Shown: positions 1-9,370 of the stretch, piece after piece | Position numbering within the stretch: the first letter of the stretch is position 1 | How the letters are laid out: each line of letters starts with the position of its first letter | Source of the DNA: a bacterium BMS3Abin14 | GTDB taxonomy: Bacteria > BMS3Abin14 | Reading direction: 5' to 3' | NCBI GenBank assembly: GCA_002897695.1 | Contig: BDTG01000046.1 | Coordinates: forward strand, 61,431-125,430 | Length of the DNA: 64,000 bases | The notes under the pieces: generated by a model | What the model was told of the DNA's origin: nothing | The model's database searches: none | The model's input: the letters and a program-made list of their open reading frames with translations, nothing else | Program-made: the position numbers and the translations under genes

Positions 1-816
1 GGCATCATTTTCCTCAACGGCCGAATAACTACAGTCATCACCGCGTTTCCAAAATATCATAGCCGGTTCAATGAGATTGTCCAGCTTGCGGGCAACAGGT
101 TGAACCTGGTCCATAACCCACTTTCCGACGTGAACTGGATGGTCACCCTGCGCACGTTCCTCGTGAAACTGTCCGGATCGCTCCTGTTCATTCTGAACAA
201 CCTGATTCTCGTGATTATCTTCCTGGTGTTCATCCTCCTCGGCAATCCATATCTCAGGTTCAAGATCAAAAAAGCCCTCTCAGACGAAAATGCCGGGAAG
301 GTTACCCTCATCATCAACACCATATCTTCCCAGTTCAGCCGCTACCTGGTTATGCAGTTCATCATCAGCCTTGTCACCGGAGTCCTCGTCTGGCTCTCAC
401 TGACCGTAATTGGAGTAGACTTCGCGGTAACGTGGGGTGCGTTGGCTTTTCTCCTCAACTTCATCCCCACTATTGGATCCATAATCTCTGCGGTTCCTCC
501 CATTCTCCTTGCGTTCATTCAGTTCTTCCCCGCGTTCTGGCCTGGAGTGGCGACGTTGGCCGCGCTTCTGACCATTCACATGATCATCGGAGGCGCCGTC
601 GCACCCAAGGTGGTTGGGGACAGATTGAACCTGAGCCCGGTGGTAATCCTTCTGTCCCTGTTGTTCTGGGGCTGGCTATGGGGAATTATCGGGGCGCTCC
701 TCTCCGTCCCCATCGCCTCGGCTGTCAAGATCCTGTGCGAAAATGTGGAGGAGTTGAAACCCATAAGCATAATGATGGGATCGGGAAAAGCTTACCAGAA
801 GGAATTCTCGGAGTAG
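1..816 (+). CDS. AI-2E family transporter (PerM/YdiK type), 5' end cut by window
   Basis: The reading frame is open from base 1, so the N-terminus lies outside the window and the first in-frame start seen (TTG at 100) is not the real start. The visible 271 residues hold several long hydrophobic segments and end in a short hydrophilic tail. The late segment with LAFLLNFIPTIGSIISAVPP is the conserved core of the AI-2E/PerM family, inner-membrane proteins of about 350 residues implicated in small-molecule or ion export. The substrate cannot be read from sequence. It converges on nuoN with 53 bases between them and no clear terminator. Family assignment is solid; substrate is unknown. Confidence 0.85.
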   Translation, partial: GIIFLNGRITTVITAFPKYHSRFNEIVQLAGNRLNLVHNPLSDVNWMVTLRTFLVKLSGSLLFILNNLILVIIFLVFILLGNPYLRFKIKKALSDENAGKVTLIINTISSQFSRYLVMQFIISLVTGVLVWLSLTVIGVDFAVTWGALAFLLNFIPTIGSIISAVPPILLAFIQFFPAFWPGVATLAALLTIHMIIGGAVAPKVVGDRLNLSPVVILLSLLFWGWLWGIIGALLSVPIASAVKILCENVEELKPISIMMGSGKAYQKEFSE

Positions 817-869
817 GATTGGGAGGCCAAGCCGCAGGCGTGCCGGACCGGTGGTGAGATATGCAGTTG

Positions 870-2351
870 TTACATGAGAGACAGGACCGACAGCCTCGCA
901 GCCTCCAGAACGCCGCCCGGCAGAATTCCCAGAATGAGAGTGCCGGTCAATGCCAGAGCTATTCCGGCCCATAGGATCAGTGAGCGGGGGGAGACGGCAA
1001 ACTCGCCCTCGGGCTCTCTCATATACATGAGGACAATAATGCGGAGGTAGTAGAACGCCGCTACAACACTGTTAAGAAGTCCGATCACGACAAGGGTGTA
1101 ATACCCCCCCTGTATACCGGCATAAAACACATACAGCTTGGCAGCGAATCCTGCCGTGGGGGGAATCCCCGCCAGGGAAAGCATGAAGATCATCATGGCC
1201 AGCGCAGCGCCCGGCGCCCGTCTGGACAGCCCCTGAAAGTCGTCCAGGTTCTCTCCCGTCATATTCTCACGTTTGAGATATATAAGGATCGCAAAAGCGC
1301 CGATATTCATGAAAGTGTACGACAGAAGGTAAAACATGACGGAAGATATGGCACGATCAGGCCGGCCGTTCACCGAAGCAACCACTCCAATAAGGATGTA
1401 TCCAACATGGGCTATTGAGGAATAGGCCAGCATCCGTTTTACGTTTTTTTGTCTCAGCGCAGTGAGGTTTCCCAGGGTCATTGTCAATACACTGAGGACA
1501 ACGACGAGGACCTCCCAGTCCCCCTTCATCTGGGGGAGCGCTTCCATTAAAATTCGGATAAGCGCCGCCAACCCGGCTGCCTTGGGACCGGCCGACATAA
1601 AGCCTGTCACCGGGGTGGGAGCGCCCTGATATACATCGGGGGTCCACATGTGGAATGGAACAACGGATATTTTGAAGGAAAAACCAACCAGCACCATGAA
1701 CATCCCGGCCAGGAGAGGAACGTCTTTGAGTAACGCCGGATGGGAGTTGATGGCGTCGGCGATTTTATCAAAATGCGTGCTGCCGGTGACACCGTAAATA
1801 TAGGACATTCCAAAAAGCGTGATGCAGGTGGCAACAGAGCCCAGAATGAAATATTTCAGCCCGGCCTCGTTTGATTTAAGATCAGTCCTGAAAAATCCGG
1901 CCAGAATATAGAGGGAAATAGAGAGTATCTCCAGGCCCAGGAAGATGGTGATAAGTTCCCTTCCCACGGCCATTACCATCATTCCGACCGTAGCCAGAAG
2001 GAGAAGGGCATAATATTCCGCGTGGTCCCCGGTCCCGCCTTCCTTCATGAAGCGGAGCGAAAGCGTCATGGTAAGAATCAGCCCGAACAGAAATATCACC
2101 TTGAAGAAGGTTGCGTAGGGATCAAGAACAATCGAATTTCCGAAAGTCGAGACGTTAAGACCGGCCTCGGACAGGGTCACCGCAAGCGCCACAACAGCCC
2201 CGGCCATACCGATAGTAAAGGATGCGCTATGCTTCTTCGTCCGGGTGACCAGTTCCCAAAGAACGACCAGGAATGCGGTCGCCGTGAGTATCAACTCCGG
2301 AGCAATGACCCTGAAATCCGGGATAAGAATAGTCAAACTCTGCATGGGCAC
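870..2351 (-). CDS. nuoN: NADH-quinone oxidoreductase subunit N
   Basis: Antiporter-like membrane subunit of complex I (493 residues, normal length), one of three Mrp-type proton-pumping subunits. The sequence is almost wholly hydrophobic with about 14 membrane segments. It carries the family core around VVPFHMWTPDVYQGAPTPV and the downstream KRMLAYSSIAHVGY stretch with the lysine and histidine of the proton path. It is the last gene of the operon and starts 6 bases after the nuoM stop, so it is translated from the same message. No terminator with a T run is visible between it and the convergent permease gene. Confidence 0.95.
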   Translation of the reverse strand: MPMQSLTILIPDFRVIAPELILTATAFLVVLWELVTRTKKHSASFTIGMAGAVVALAVTLSEAGLNVSTFGNSIVLDPYATFFKVIFLFGLILTMTLSLRFMKEGGTGDHAEYYALLLLATVGMMVMAVGRELITIFLGLEILSISLYILAGFFRTDLKSNEAGLKYFILGSVATCITLFGMSYIYGVTGSTHFDKIADAINSHPALLKDVPLLAGMFMVLVGFSFKISVVPFHMWTPDVYQGAPTPVTGFMSAGPKAAGLAALIRILMEALPQMKGDWEVLVVVLSVLTMTLGNLTALRQKNVKRMLAYSSIAHVGYILIGVVASVNGRPDRAISSVMFYLLSYTFMNIGAFAILIYLKRENMTGENLDDFQGLSRRAPGAALAMMIFMLSLAGIPPTAGFAAKLYVFYAGIQGGYYTLVVIGLLNSVVAAFYYLRIIVLMYMREPEGEFAVSPRSLILWAGIALALTGTLILGILPGGVLEAARLSVLSLM

Positions 2352-2357
2352 TTTTCC

Positions 2358-4001
2358 TTAATTCAACCCCTCAACCGGGGGGAGAGCGTTAACGCCGTTG
2401 AACGTAATGGAATGCCGATCCACATTCACAGCCAACTTGACCGCGGAAGAATCCACATCCAGGCCGGCGGATTGCGCCTTTTTCAGCTCGATCCGTGCGG
2501 ATTTGGCTGATTCCACCCGCAAGACCACCTGTTTCGCCGCCGGTTCAATAATTTTCAGAAACGGTTTGGGATAGATCCCCACCCAGAACATCAGAACGAC
2601 CAGGGGCGCCAGAGTAGCTATCTCACGCATGTTGATATCCAAAAGTTTGCGGTTCTCCTCGTGGGTGATCTCTCCGAACATTATCTTCTTGTACATGTGA
2701 AGCATATATACCGCCCCGAGGATAATGCCGGTTGACGCCAGGACGCCAAAGACAAACAATCCGGATTTAAATGCCCCGAGAAGAATCAGAAATTCACCGA
2801 CAAAACCGTTGAGCCCTGGAAGCCCAATGGAGGAGAAAGTGGCAATTCCAAGAATTGCCGCATAAACAGGCATCACCGAGGCCAGACCACCGAAATCATC
2901 CAGAAGCCGGGTATGCCTTCGTTCATAGATAATCCCGACGAGAAGGAACAGAGCTCCGGTGGAGAGCCCATGGTTTATCATCTGGAGGATACCGCCCTGC
3001 AGACCCTGGAAAGAGAGGGTAAAGATTCCCAGCATTACAAAACCCAGATGGCTCACGGATGAATAGGCGACAAGTTTCTTGGCATCAGGCTGCACCCAGG
3101 CCACCAGAGCACCGTAAATGATTCCGATGACTGAAAGGGCCAGAACCACCGGAATCGCCCTGATGGCGGCGTCGGGCAGGATTGGGAGGGAAAACCGGAC
3201 AAAACCGTACGTTCCCATTTTCAGCAGAACACCCGCAAGGATCACTGAACCTGCGGTGGGCGCCTCAACATGTGCGTCGGGAAGCCACGTGTGGAAGGGG
3301 AAAAGAGGAACCTTGATGGCGAACCCGAGGAATAGCCCCCAGAAGGCCCACATCTGGACATTCCTCGGGATATTGGACGTGAGCAGCCTGATGACATCGA
3401 AGGTATAGACCCCGGTGGCCGAATGGTATGAAAAATATATGAGCAGAAAACCTATAAGCATGAAGAGACTGCCGATCAGGGTGTAAAGGAAGAACTTCAC
3501 CGCTGCGTAAATTCGGCGCTGCCCACCCCATACGCCGATAATGAGCGCCATGGGGATCAGCTCAATTTCCCAGAAAACATAGAAAAGGACGAGATCGAGA
3601 GCAAAGAACACACCCAGCATGGCGGACTGAAGAACCAGGAAAGCAACCATATATTCTTTGACACGGTCCTTGATGGCCGAGAAAGAGGATAAAATGGCGA
3701 TCACACCGAGGAGCGTGGTCAGCAGGGCCAGAAGAAGGCTGATCCCGTCCACTCCCATGATGTAGCTGATACCGAGCCCCGGAATCCACCTGGCCCTCTC
3801 CACAAACTGGAACCCGGATTGCCCGACGTTGTATTGGGCAAGGAGCACCATGGAAACCAGGAAATCCGCGACGGCGATTACCAGCGCTGTATTCCGGATG
3901 AGGTTAACCTTTTTACCCGGCACCAGAAGGGCAAGCAGCAATGCGCCAACGGCCGGCAGGTAAACTATGACTGATAATATTGGGAAGGTCATATGTTCCA
4001 T
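2358..4001 (-). CDS. nuoM: NADH-quinone oxidoreductase subunit M
   Basis: Second antiporter-like proton-pumping membrane subunit of complex I (547 residues). The core FPFHTWLPDAHVEAPTAGSV and KKLVAYSSVSHLG motifs are present with their conserved Lys and His. The protein is somewhat longer than usual for NuoM because about 65 hydrophilic residues follow the last membrane segment (from about IIEPAAKQVV to PPVEGLN); this tail is not typical and its role is unknown. The gene sits between nuoL and nuoN. A gap of 99 bases separates it from nuoL, the widest in this half of the operon, with no ORF or hairpin I could recognise in it. Confidence 0.95.
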   Translation of the reverse strand: MEHMTFPILSVIVYLPAVGALLLALLVPGKKVNLIRNTALVIAVADFLVSMVLLAQYNVGQSGFQFVERARWIPGLGISYIMGVDGISLLLALLTTLLGVIAILSSFSAIKDRVKEYMVAFLVLQSAMLGVFFALDLVLFYVFWEIELIPMALIIGVWGGQRRIYAAVKFFLYTLIGSLFMLIGFLLIYFSYHSATGVYTFDVIRLLTSNIPRNVQMWAFWGLFLGFAIKVPLFPFHTWLPDAHVEAPTAGSVILAGVLLKMGTYGFVRFSLPILPDAAIRAIPVVLALSVIGIIYGALVAWVQPDAKKLVAYSSVSHLGFVMLGIFTLSFQGLQGGILQMINHGLSTGALFLLVGIIYERRHTRLLDDFGGLASVMPVYAAILGIATFSSIGLPGLNGFVGEFLILLGAFKSGLFVFGVLASTGIILGAVYMLHMYKKIMFGEITHEENRKLLDINMREIATLAPLVVLMFWVGIYPKPFLKIIEPAAKQVVLRVESAKSARIELKKAQSAGLDVDSSAVKLAVNVDRHSITFNGVNALPPVEGLN

Positions 4002-4100
4002 GTAGCCCTTTCTCTACCCGACGATGCCAGCCTGATTTGTTCCTGGAAAATCAGCGCAGCAACCATCCTGCCGGGCCGACACCGGCGAAAGAAACCGTAA

Positions 4101-6032
4101 TTACACCAAAAAAGTCCAGAAAAGCACCACGACCAAACCAACGGCCATGGCCAGAGCATAGTTTTGAACAAAACCGGTCTGAAGCCTGGCAAGAAATCCG
4201 CCGGCCCGATCCGCGCCATTGGCAATTCCATGAAGCGTTCCGTCGATGACTCCACCATCGAACCCTGTCCACAGAAGGTTCCCAAGGCGATTAAGCGGCC
4301 TGGTGATGATCATCTCGTAGAACTCGTCCACCCACCACTTATGGTAAAAAAGGTCGTAAAGAAAACTGTAGTCTTTCCTGATCTCCTCGGCAATCTGGGG
4401 TTTGCGCAGAATAATGGCCAGAGCAAGCCAGATGCCCCCGACAGCCACCACGACCGAGACCCCCATCAGACCGAGTTCCGAAGCGACGGAATGGACGGCC
4501 TCGGCCATCTCCCCTGCATGCTCGGTAACGGCGCCGAATACGGGGCCAAGCCAACTGTGCAGGAGATGCCATTTCTCCACAATCGGGATCCCGGCAAACC
4601 CGCCGACAGTCGAAAGAAATGCAAGGATAACCAGCGGTACAGTCATGACCGATGGGGACTCATGTGCGTGTTTAGCCACTTCCGGGTCCAGCCTCGACTC
4701 ACCGTGAAACACCAGGTAGACCAGCCGGAACATGTAAAAAGCCGTCATAAAAGCGGTAACCACACCGGCAAACCACAGGAGGAAACCACCTCCGTACTTT
4801 GAATTGAAGGCGGCGTTGAGGATCTCGTCCTTCGACATGAAGCCCGCCAATGGAGGGATGCCGGAAATGGCCAGGGACGCCACGACAAATGTCTTATAGG
4901 TTGTGGGCATGATCTTTCTCAACCCGCCCATCTTTCGTATGTCCAGCTCCCCGGAAAGGCCATGCATGACGCTGCCCGCACACATGAACAACAGAGCCTT
5001 GAAAAATGCGTGGGTCATGAGATGAAAGATCGCAGTCGTGTATGCTCCAACACCGACCGCCAGGAACATGTATCCCAACTGGCTTATCGTGGAGTAGGCC
5101 AGGACGCGTTTGAAATCGTTCTGAACAAGTGCAATGGTGGCAGCGAAAAAGGCGGTCAATGCCCCAATTGATGCAATCACCATCATGGTTGGGGGGGCCA
5201 TTTCAAAAAGAACATGACTGCGGCAGACCATATAGACCCCGGCGGTCACCATCGTGGCGGCATGGATGAGGGCGGAAACCGGTGTCGGGCCCTCCATGGC
5301 GTCGGGCAGCCAGATATGGAGAGGCAGCTGGGCGGATTTTCCGATCGCGCCGAGAAAGAGCAGCATGGTGATCAGGATGACCATCGGGTCTCCCTGGCTG
5401 AACACCTGGTGGGCTCGGCCGAAAACCTCGGCGTATGACAGGGAACCGAAGTGGATGGCGATAAGAAGCATTCCAATCATGAAGCCGAAATCGCCCACGC
5501 GGTTGACGATGAAAGCCTTCTTCCCCGCCGCCGAGGCGCTCTCCTTTTTGAACCAGAAGCCAATGAGCAGATAGGAACAGAGCCCCACCCCTTCCCAACC
5601 GACGAACATGACCAGGAAGCTGTTGCCGAGCACAAGCATGAGCATGGCGAAAACAAAAAGATTCAGATACAGAAAATAACGGGCCACACCCTCATCGTGT
5701 TCCATATAGCCGATACTGTAGACATGGATGAGGAATCCGACCCCCGTGATCACCAGGATCATCACGGATGAAAGTGGATCAAGCAGGAACCCGATGGGGA
5801 CTGAAAAGTCGCCGGAGCCGATCCACTGGAACAGGTTGATATTGAAAACCCTGGAGCCGGCCTCCATTCCAGTCAATCCTGAAATGGCCACCACCGAGGC
5901 CAGGAACGCCGAGGCCACCGAGCCGCATGCCAGTATCCCCACCGCTGACCTTGACAGGCGCCGGCGGAAGACGAGGTTGGCGATCACCGCCAGGAGAGGG
6001 AAGAGTGGTACCAGGACTACCGCTTCTGTCAT
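4101..6032 (-). CDS. nuoL: NADH-quinone oxidoreductase subunit L
   Basis: Largest antiporter-like subunit of complex I (643 residues, normal). The N-terminal part carries the GWEGVGLCSYLLIGFW motif typical of NuoL/ND5, then LPLHIWLPDAMEGPTPVSAL and KRVLAYSTISQLGYM with the conserved proton-channel residues. The long C-terminal segment after residue 500 corresponds to the lateral amphipathic helix and terminal anchor of NuoL. It lies between nuoK and nuoM, as in most bacterial nuo operons. No unusual features. Confidence 0.96.
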   Translation of the reverse strand: MTEAVVLVPLFPLLAVIANLVFRRRLSRSAVGILACGSVASAFLASVVAISGLTGMEAGSRVFNINLFQWIGSGDFSVPIGFLLDPLSSVMILVITGVGFLIHVYSIGYMEHDEGVARYFLYLNLFVFAMLMLVLGNSFLVMFVGWEGVGLCSYLLIGFWFKKESASAAGKKAFIVNRVGDFGFMIGMLLIAIHFGSLSYAEVFGRAHQVFSQGDPMVILITMLLFLGAIGKSAQLPLHIWLPDAMEGPTPVSALIHAATMVTAGVYMVCRSHVLFEMAPPTMMVIASIGALTAFFAATIALVQNDFKRVLAYSTISQLGYMFLAVGVGAYTTAIFHLMTHAFFKALLFMCAGSVMHGLSGELDIRKMGGLRKIMPTTYKTFVVASLAISGIPPLAGFMSKDEILNAAFNSKYGGGFLLWFAGVVTAFMTAFYMFRLVYLVFHGESRLDPEVAKHAHESPSVMTVPLVILAFLSTVGGFAGIPIVEKWHLLHSWLGPVFGAVTEHAGEMAEAVHSVASELGLMGVSVVVAVGGIWLALAIILRKPQIAEEIRKDYSFLYDLFYHKWWVDEFYEMIITRPLNRLGNLLWTGFDGGVIDGTLHGIANGADRAGGFLARLQTGFVQNYALAMAVGLVVVLFWTFLV

Positions 6033-6043
6033 CGTCTCTTCTC

Positions 6044-6346
6044 CTAGCCCTTCATCAGGTTGATTTCATCAACGTTGACGGTCTCACGATTGCGGAACAG
6101 GGCCACGAGAATCGCGAGACCCACGGCCGCCTCCGCGGCTGCCACCGTCATCACAAAAAACACAAATACCTGTCCCGCCATATTGTGTATATAGTGGGAA
6201 AAGGCGATCAGGTTGATATTCACGGCATTAAGCATCAGCTCAATGGACAGAAGAATTATGATGATGTTCCTCCGGAGGAGTACCCCCAGAAGACCGATAA
6301 CAAACAGAATGGCCCCGAGGACCAGATAGTGCGTAAGGGTAATCAT
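6044..6346 (-). CDS. nuoK: NADH-quinone oxidoreductase subunit K
   Basis: Small membrane subunit (100 residues, three transmembrane segments), normal for NuoK/ND4L. It keeps the conserved glutamates of the quinone-proximal proton path: one in the [10 protein letters not shown] stretch and one in the [11 protein letters not shown] stretch. The start codon overlaps the stop of nuoJ by 4 bases (ATGA), a sign of translational coupling. It acts with NuoA, H and J at the junction of the membrane arm. Confidence 0.95.
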   Translation of the reverse strand: MITLTHYLVLGAILFVIGLLGVLLRRNIIIILLSIELMLNAVNINLIAFSHYIHNMAGQVFVFFVMTVAAAEAAVGLAILVALFRNRETVNVDEINLMKG

Positions 6347-6855
6347 TCCGCGCTCTCCCTTCGAGCCAGGACCACAGCCCCGAAAATCGCCACCAACAGA
6401 ACCAGGGATGCCAGTTCAAACGGAAACAGAAACGTTGTGTAAAGGCTCGCGCCCACAGCTTCGGTATTTCCCCCGAAGACGTTGCCGACAAGTTTGGCGA
6501 CCGGACGGGAAAATGAACCCTGAACCGCAAGAATGACAAGTTCAAGCGCAAGCGCGATGCCGGCGACCATGGCAAAGAATCGCTGGCGGTGTATTATCCT
6601 CAGCTCCCTGGTGCCGGAAAGATTCAGCAGGGTAACGACAAAAAGGTAAAGGACCATAATAGCCCCGGTGTAGACCAGAATCTGAACGGCAGCCAGAAAT
6701 TCGGCGTCCAGCAGGACAAAAAGACCCGCGATATGGAAGAAACACGGGATGAGGAATATCACCGAATGGACGGGGTTGGAACGGGAAACCGACAGCACGG
6801 CCGTCACTACCGTAACCACCGCAAAATAGTAAAACAACAATGAATACAGATTCAT
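6343..6855 (-). CDS. nuoJ: NADH-quinone oxidoreductase subunit J
   Basis: Membrane subunit of complex I (170 residues, five predicted transmembrane segments), the ND6 equivalent. The segment [20 protein letters not shown] matches the conserved third helix of the family, where a pi-bulge is known in solved structures. It starts 10 bases after nuoI and overlaps nuoK by 4 bases. Length and content are ordinary. Confidence 0.95.
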   Translation of the reverse strand: MNLYSLLFYYFAVVTVVTAVLSVSRSNPVHSVIFLIPCFFHIAGLFVLLDAEFLAAVQILVYTGAIMVLYLFVVTLLNLSGTRELRIIHRQRFFAMVAGIALALELVILAVQGSFSRPVAKLVGNVFGGNTEAVGASLYTTFLFPFELASLVLLVAIFGAVVLARRESAE

Positions 6856-6865
6856 CAGCCGCTCC

Positions 6866-7312
6866 CTACAGGTCCTTGTACTGGGGGTCGTCCCCCTTGG
6901 CCAGCATAGTCTCTTTGGTCACCTTCAGATTGCCGGGGTCGGTGACAGTCAACTCATAATCGTTCCCCATCCAGACGGCATCAACGGGACAGACCTCCTG
7001 GCAGAATCCGCAATAGATGCAGAGCCCCAGGTCGATCTGGTAGAAATCGACGTTTTTCTCGTGCTCCTCGCCCTCGGAGGTTACGATGGTAATGGCATCG
7101 GATGGGCAGATCGCCGCACACAGGGCACAGCCCACGCACCTCTCCTTGCCGTCCGGATGCCGTTTGAGAATCTGAGCGCCTCTATATCGGGGGGGCGGTT
7201 CCCAACGCACCTCCGGATATCTGAGGGTAACCGGCTTGGAGAAAAAATATCTGATGGTAAGAGTCAGCCCCTGAATCAGGTCAGTTTGGAAAATGTTGGT
7301 CAGCAGGCCCAC
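6866..7312 (-). CDS. nuoI: NADH-quinone oxidoreductase subunit I (two [4Fe-4S])
   Basis: Peripheral-arm iron-sulfur subunit (148 residues) that passes electrons to the terminal NuoB cluster. Two classic ferredoxin motifs are visible, CVGCALCAAICP and CIYCGFCQEVCP, separated by the usual spacer, giving clusters N6a and N6b. The N-terminal amphipathic stretch (GLTLTIRYFFSKPVTLRYPE) is typical. It lies between nuoH and nuoJ with about 10-base gaps on both sides. Confidence 0.95.
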   Translation of the reverse strand: MGLLTNIFQTDLIQGLTLTIRYFFSKPVTLRYPEVRWEPPPRYRGAQILKRHPDGKERCVGCALCAAICPSDAITIVTSEGEEHEKNVDFYQIDLGLCIYCGFCQEVCPVDAVWMGNDYELTVTDPGNLKVTKETMLAKGDDPQYKDL

Positions 7313-7323
7313 TGCGATCTCTC

Positions 7324-8343
7324 CTATAAAATTCCGGATATTCTGATGATACCGGACAAAAAGACATTAAAAATTGCGAGAGGAAGAAGAACTTTCCAGC
7401 CAAGCCCCATGAGCTGGTCATACCGGAGTCTGGGAAACGTCCACCGCACCCAGACCATGAAGAAGAGAAAAAATCCAACCTTCAACAAAAACCAGACGAC
7501 AGGCATGACATAGGCCACAAACGCGGCGGGCAGCGCCGAATCGATGATGGGCCCGACAATAGGCAGCGGGAGCCACCCCCCGAAGAACAGAACGACCAGA
7601 ACGCAGGATATGGAGATCATGGAAACGTACTCGGCCATGAAGAAGAGGGCGAACTTCATGGATGAGTATTCCACGTGATAACCGGCCACAAGCTCCTGCT
7701 CGGCCTCGGGAAGGTCAAAGGGAAGACGGTTGGTCTCGGCGAAGGCCGCGACCAGAAAAAGGAGAAATCCCAGGAACTGCGGGATGACAAACCATAGCCC
7801 ACGCTGCGCCTCCACGATCTGCACCATTGACAGGGAACGCGAGTACATGAGCACCCCTATGATGGAGAGTCCGAGGGTCAGTTCATAGCTGATCATCTGC
7901 GCAGCGGACCGCAACCCGCCCATGAGAGCGTACTTGTTGTTGGATGACCACCCGGCCAGAACCAGCCCGTAAACGCCCAGAGATGAGATGGAAAGTATGT
8001 ACACGATGCCGATATTCAGATCGGATATCTGGAGATGGGGCCCGATGGGGATGACGGCGAACGTCAGCAGAGCCGGAATAAATGCCATGAGCGGCGCCAG
8101 GACAAAGAGAACCTTGTCGGCATTGGAAGGCATTATATCTTCCTTGAAAAAGAGCTTGAGCGCATCTGCGATGGGCTGAAGAAGCCCAAAAGGACCCACA
8201 TAAAGTGGTCCGTGCCGATTCTGGATATGACCCGACACCTTCCTTTCAACCCACACCATAACCGGCACACCCGTCAGGGCCACGATGAGGATACCCACTA
8301 TTTTCAGCAGGATGACGAACAAGAAAAGCCAGATATTCTCCAT
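7324..8343 (-). CDS. nuoH: NADH-quinone oxidoreductase subunit H
   Basis: Membrane subunit (339 residues, about eight helices) that forms most of the quinone chamber with NuoB and NuoD. Diagnostic stretches include WVERKVSGHIQNRHGP near the N-terminus, AFAETNRLPFDLPEAEQELV in the middle, and RWTFPRLRYDQLM near the C-terminus. The charged loop between the last two is conserved and links quinone reduction to the membrane arm. It follows the TPR gene by 23 bases in the operon and precedes nuoI by 11. Confidence 0.96.
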   Translation of the reverse strand: MENIWLFLFVILLKIVGILIVALTGVPVMVWVERKVSGHIQNRHGPLYVGPFGLLQPIADALKLFFKEDIMPSNADKVLFVLAPLMAFIPALLTFAVIPIGPHLQISDLNIGIVYILSISSLGVYGLVLAGWSSNNKYALMGGLRSAAQMISYELTLGLSIIGVLMYSRSLSMVQIVEAQRGLWFVIPQFLGFLLFLVAAFAETNRLPFDLPEAEQELVAGYHVEYSSMKFALFFMAEYVSMISISCVLVVLFFGGWLPLPIVGPIIDSALPAAFVAYVMPVVWFLLKVGFFLFFMVWVRWTFPRLRYDQLMGLGWKVLLPLAIFNVFLSGIIRISGIL

Positions 8344-8366
8344 AACCTTCCCTTAGTGTCAGATCC

Positions 8367-9365
8367 TTAATATTCCATGGCGCCGGATCGCTTGATTTCT
8401 CCAACCTTCTCGAGGAGGAAAAAGGCGTCCGTGTTCTCAGGATTGAGCTTAATAGCGTTGTTGAGCACCTCTTCGGCCTTGTCCAGCAGTCCAAGATGAA
8501 CGTAGCTGTTGCCCAGGTGATACAGGGCGCTGGAATCCATCGGATCGAGTTCTTTAACCCGGTTGAAGCTGGCCGCGGCGTCCTCATGTGACCCCTTCCT
8601 GGCCTGAGCAACTCCCAGATGGTAGTAGGCGGCTGTAAATTGAGGTGACAGAGCCAGCGTTTGTTCGTATGCCTTGACGGCATCCTGCATGTTGCCCAGG
8701 TGGAAGTAGACCTGCCCCAGCCAGTAGTAGGCCATGACGTATCCGGGGGAGATCTCCACCACCTTCCTGAGGGCATCCTCAGCATCCTTCAGCATGCCTT
8801 TCTGGAAATAAACGGTCCCCAATACGTACATGGCCCTTGCGAAGGTGGGTGATATTTCGAGGGATCGCCGCAACTCCTCTACCGCGTCGTCGAGCTTGGC
8901 GTTCTTCTGGTGGAGCAGGGCAAGACGGTAATGAATCTGGGCGGTGTCGGGTATCATCTTTTCCACCCGGTTGAAATGAAACTCCGAATCAGGAAGAAGA
9001 CCCATGGAGTAGCATGTCATTCCAAGGCGATAATGAACCGCGGGAGATGTGGGATTTGCGGCCTCAGCCTTCTTGAAACACTCCAGGGCCGCCGACAGCA
9101 TCCCCTTGTCGTAGTAGGCAACCCCCATGTAGTAATGGGTCATCTGAAAATCAGGCACCAGTTCGAGGGTTTCTTCCCAGCGCTTAAGCGCGTCGTCGAA
9201 GTGCCCCTGGTGGTAGAGGGAACTTCCATCGCGGTAGAGCTTTTCGGCCTTCTCCTTGTTGGAAAGAGCCTCATGGTCATCGACCGTCGCCTCAAGCTTG
9301 TTGCCGCACTCCTTGCAGTAGCGGCTGTCCTCCGGGATCAACAGATTGCATGCCGGGCAGATCAT
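8367..9365 (-). CDS. TPR-repeat protein with N-terminal zinc ribbon, inside the nuo operon
   Basis: 332-residue soluble protein. The first 25 residues form a zinc-ribbon-like motif, MICPACNLLIP followed by YCKECGNK (CxxC...CxxC). From about residue 40 to the end it is built of roughly eight tetratricopeptide repeats, seen as recurring patterns such as HYYMGVAYYDKG, VHYRLGMTCYSMG, AMYVLGTVYFQKG and AYYWLGQVYFHLG at 34-residue spacing. TPR arrays bind protein partners. It lies between the second nuoG-like gene and nuoH with gaps of 5 and 23 bases, so it is co-expressed with complex I. A role in assembling the doubled peripheral arm is inference; function is otherwise unknown. Confidence 0.85.
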   Translation of the reverse strand: MICPACNLLIPEDSRYCKECGNKLEATVDDHEALSNKEKAEKLYRDGSSLYHQGHFDDALKRWEETLELVPDFQMTHYYMGVAYYDKGMLSAALECFKKAEAANPTSPAVHYRLGMTCYSMGLLPDSEFHFNRVEKMIPDTAQIHYRLALLHQKNAKLDDAVEELRRSLEISPTFARAMYVLGTVYFQKGMLKDAEDALRKVVEISPGYVMAYYWLGQVYFHLGNMQDAVKAYEQTLALSPQFTAAYYHLGVAQARKGSHEDAAASFNRVKELDPMDSSALYHLGNSYVHLGLLDKAEEVLNNAIKLNPENTDAFFLLEKVGEIKRSGAMEY

Positions 9366-9370
9366 TTTTG

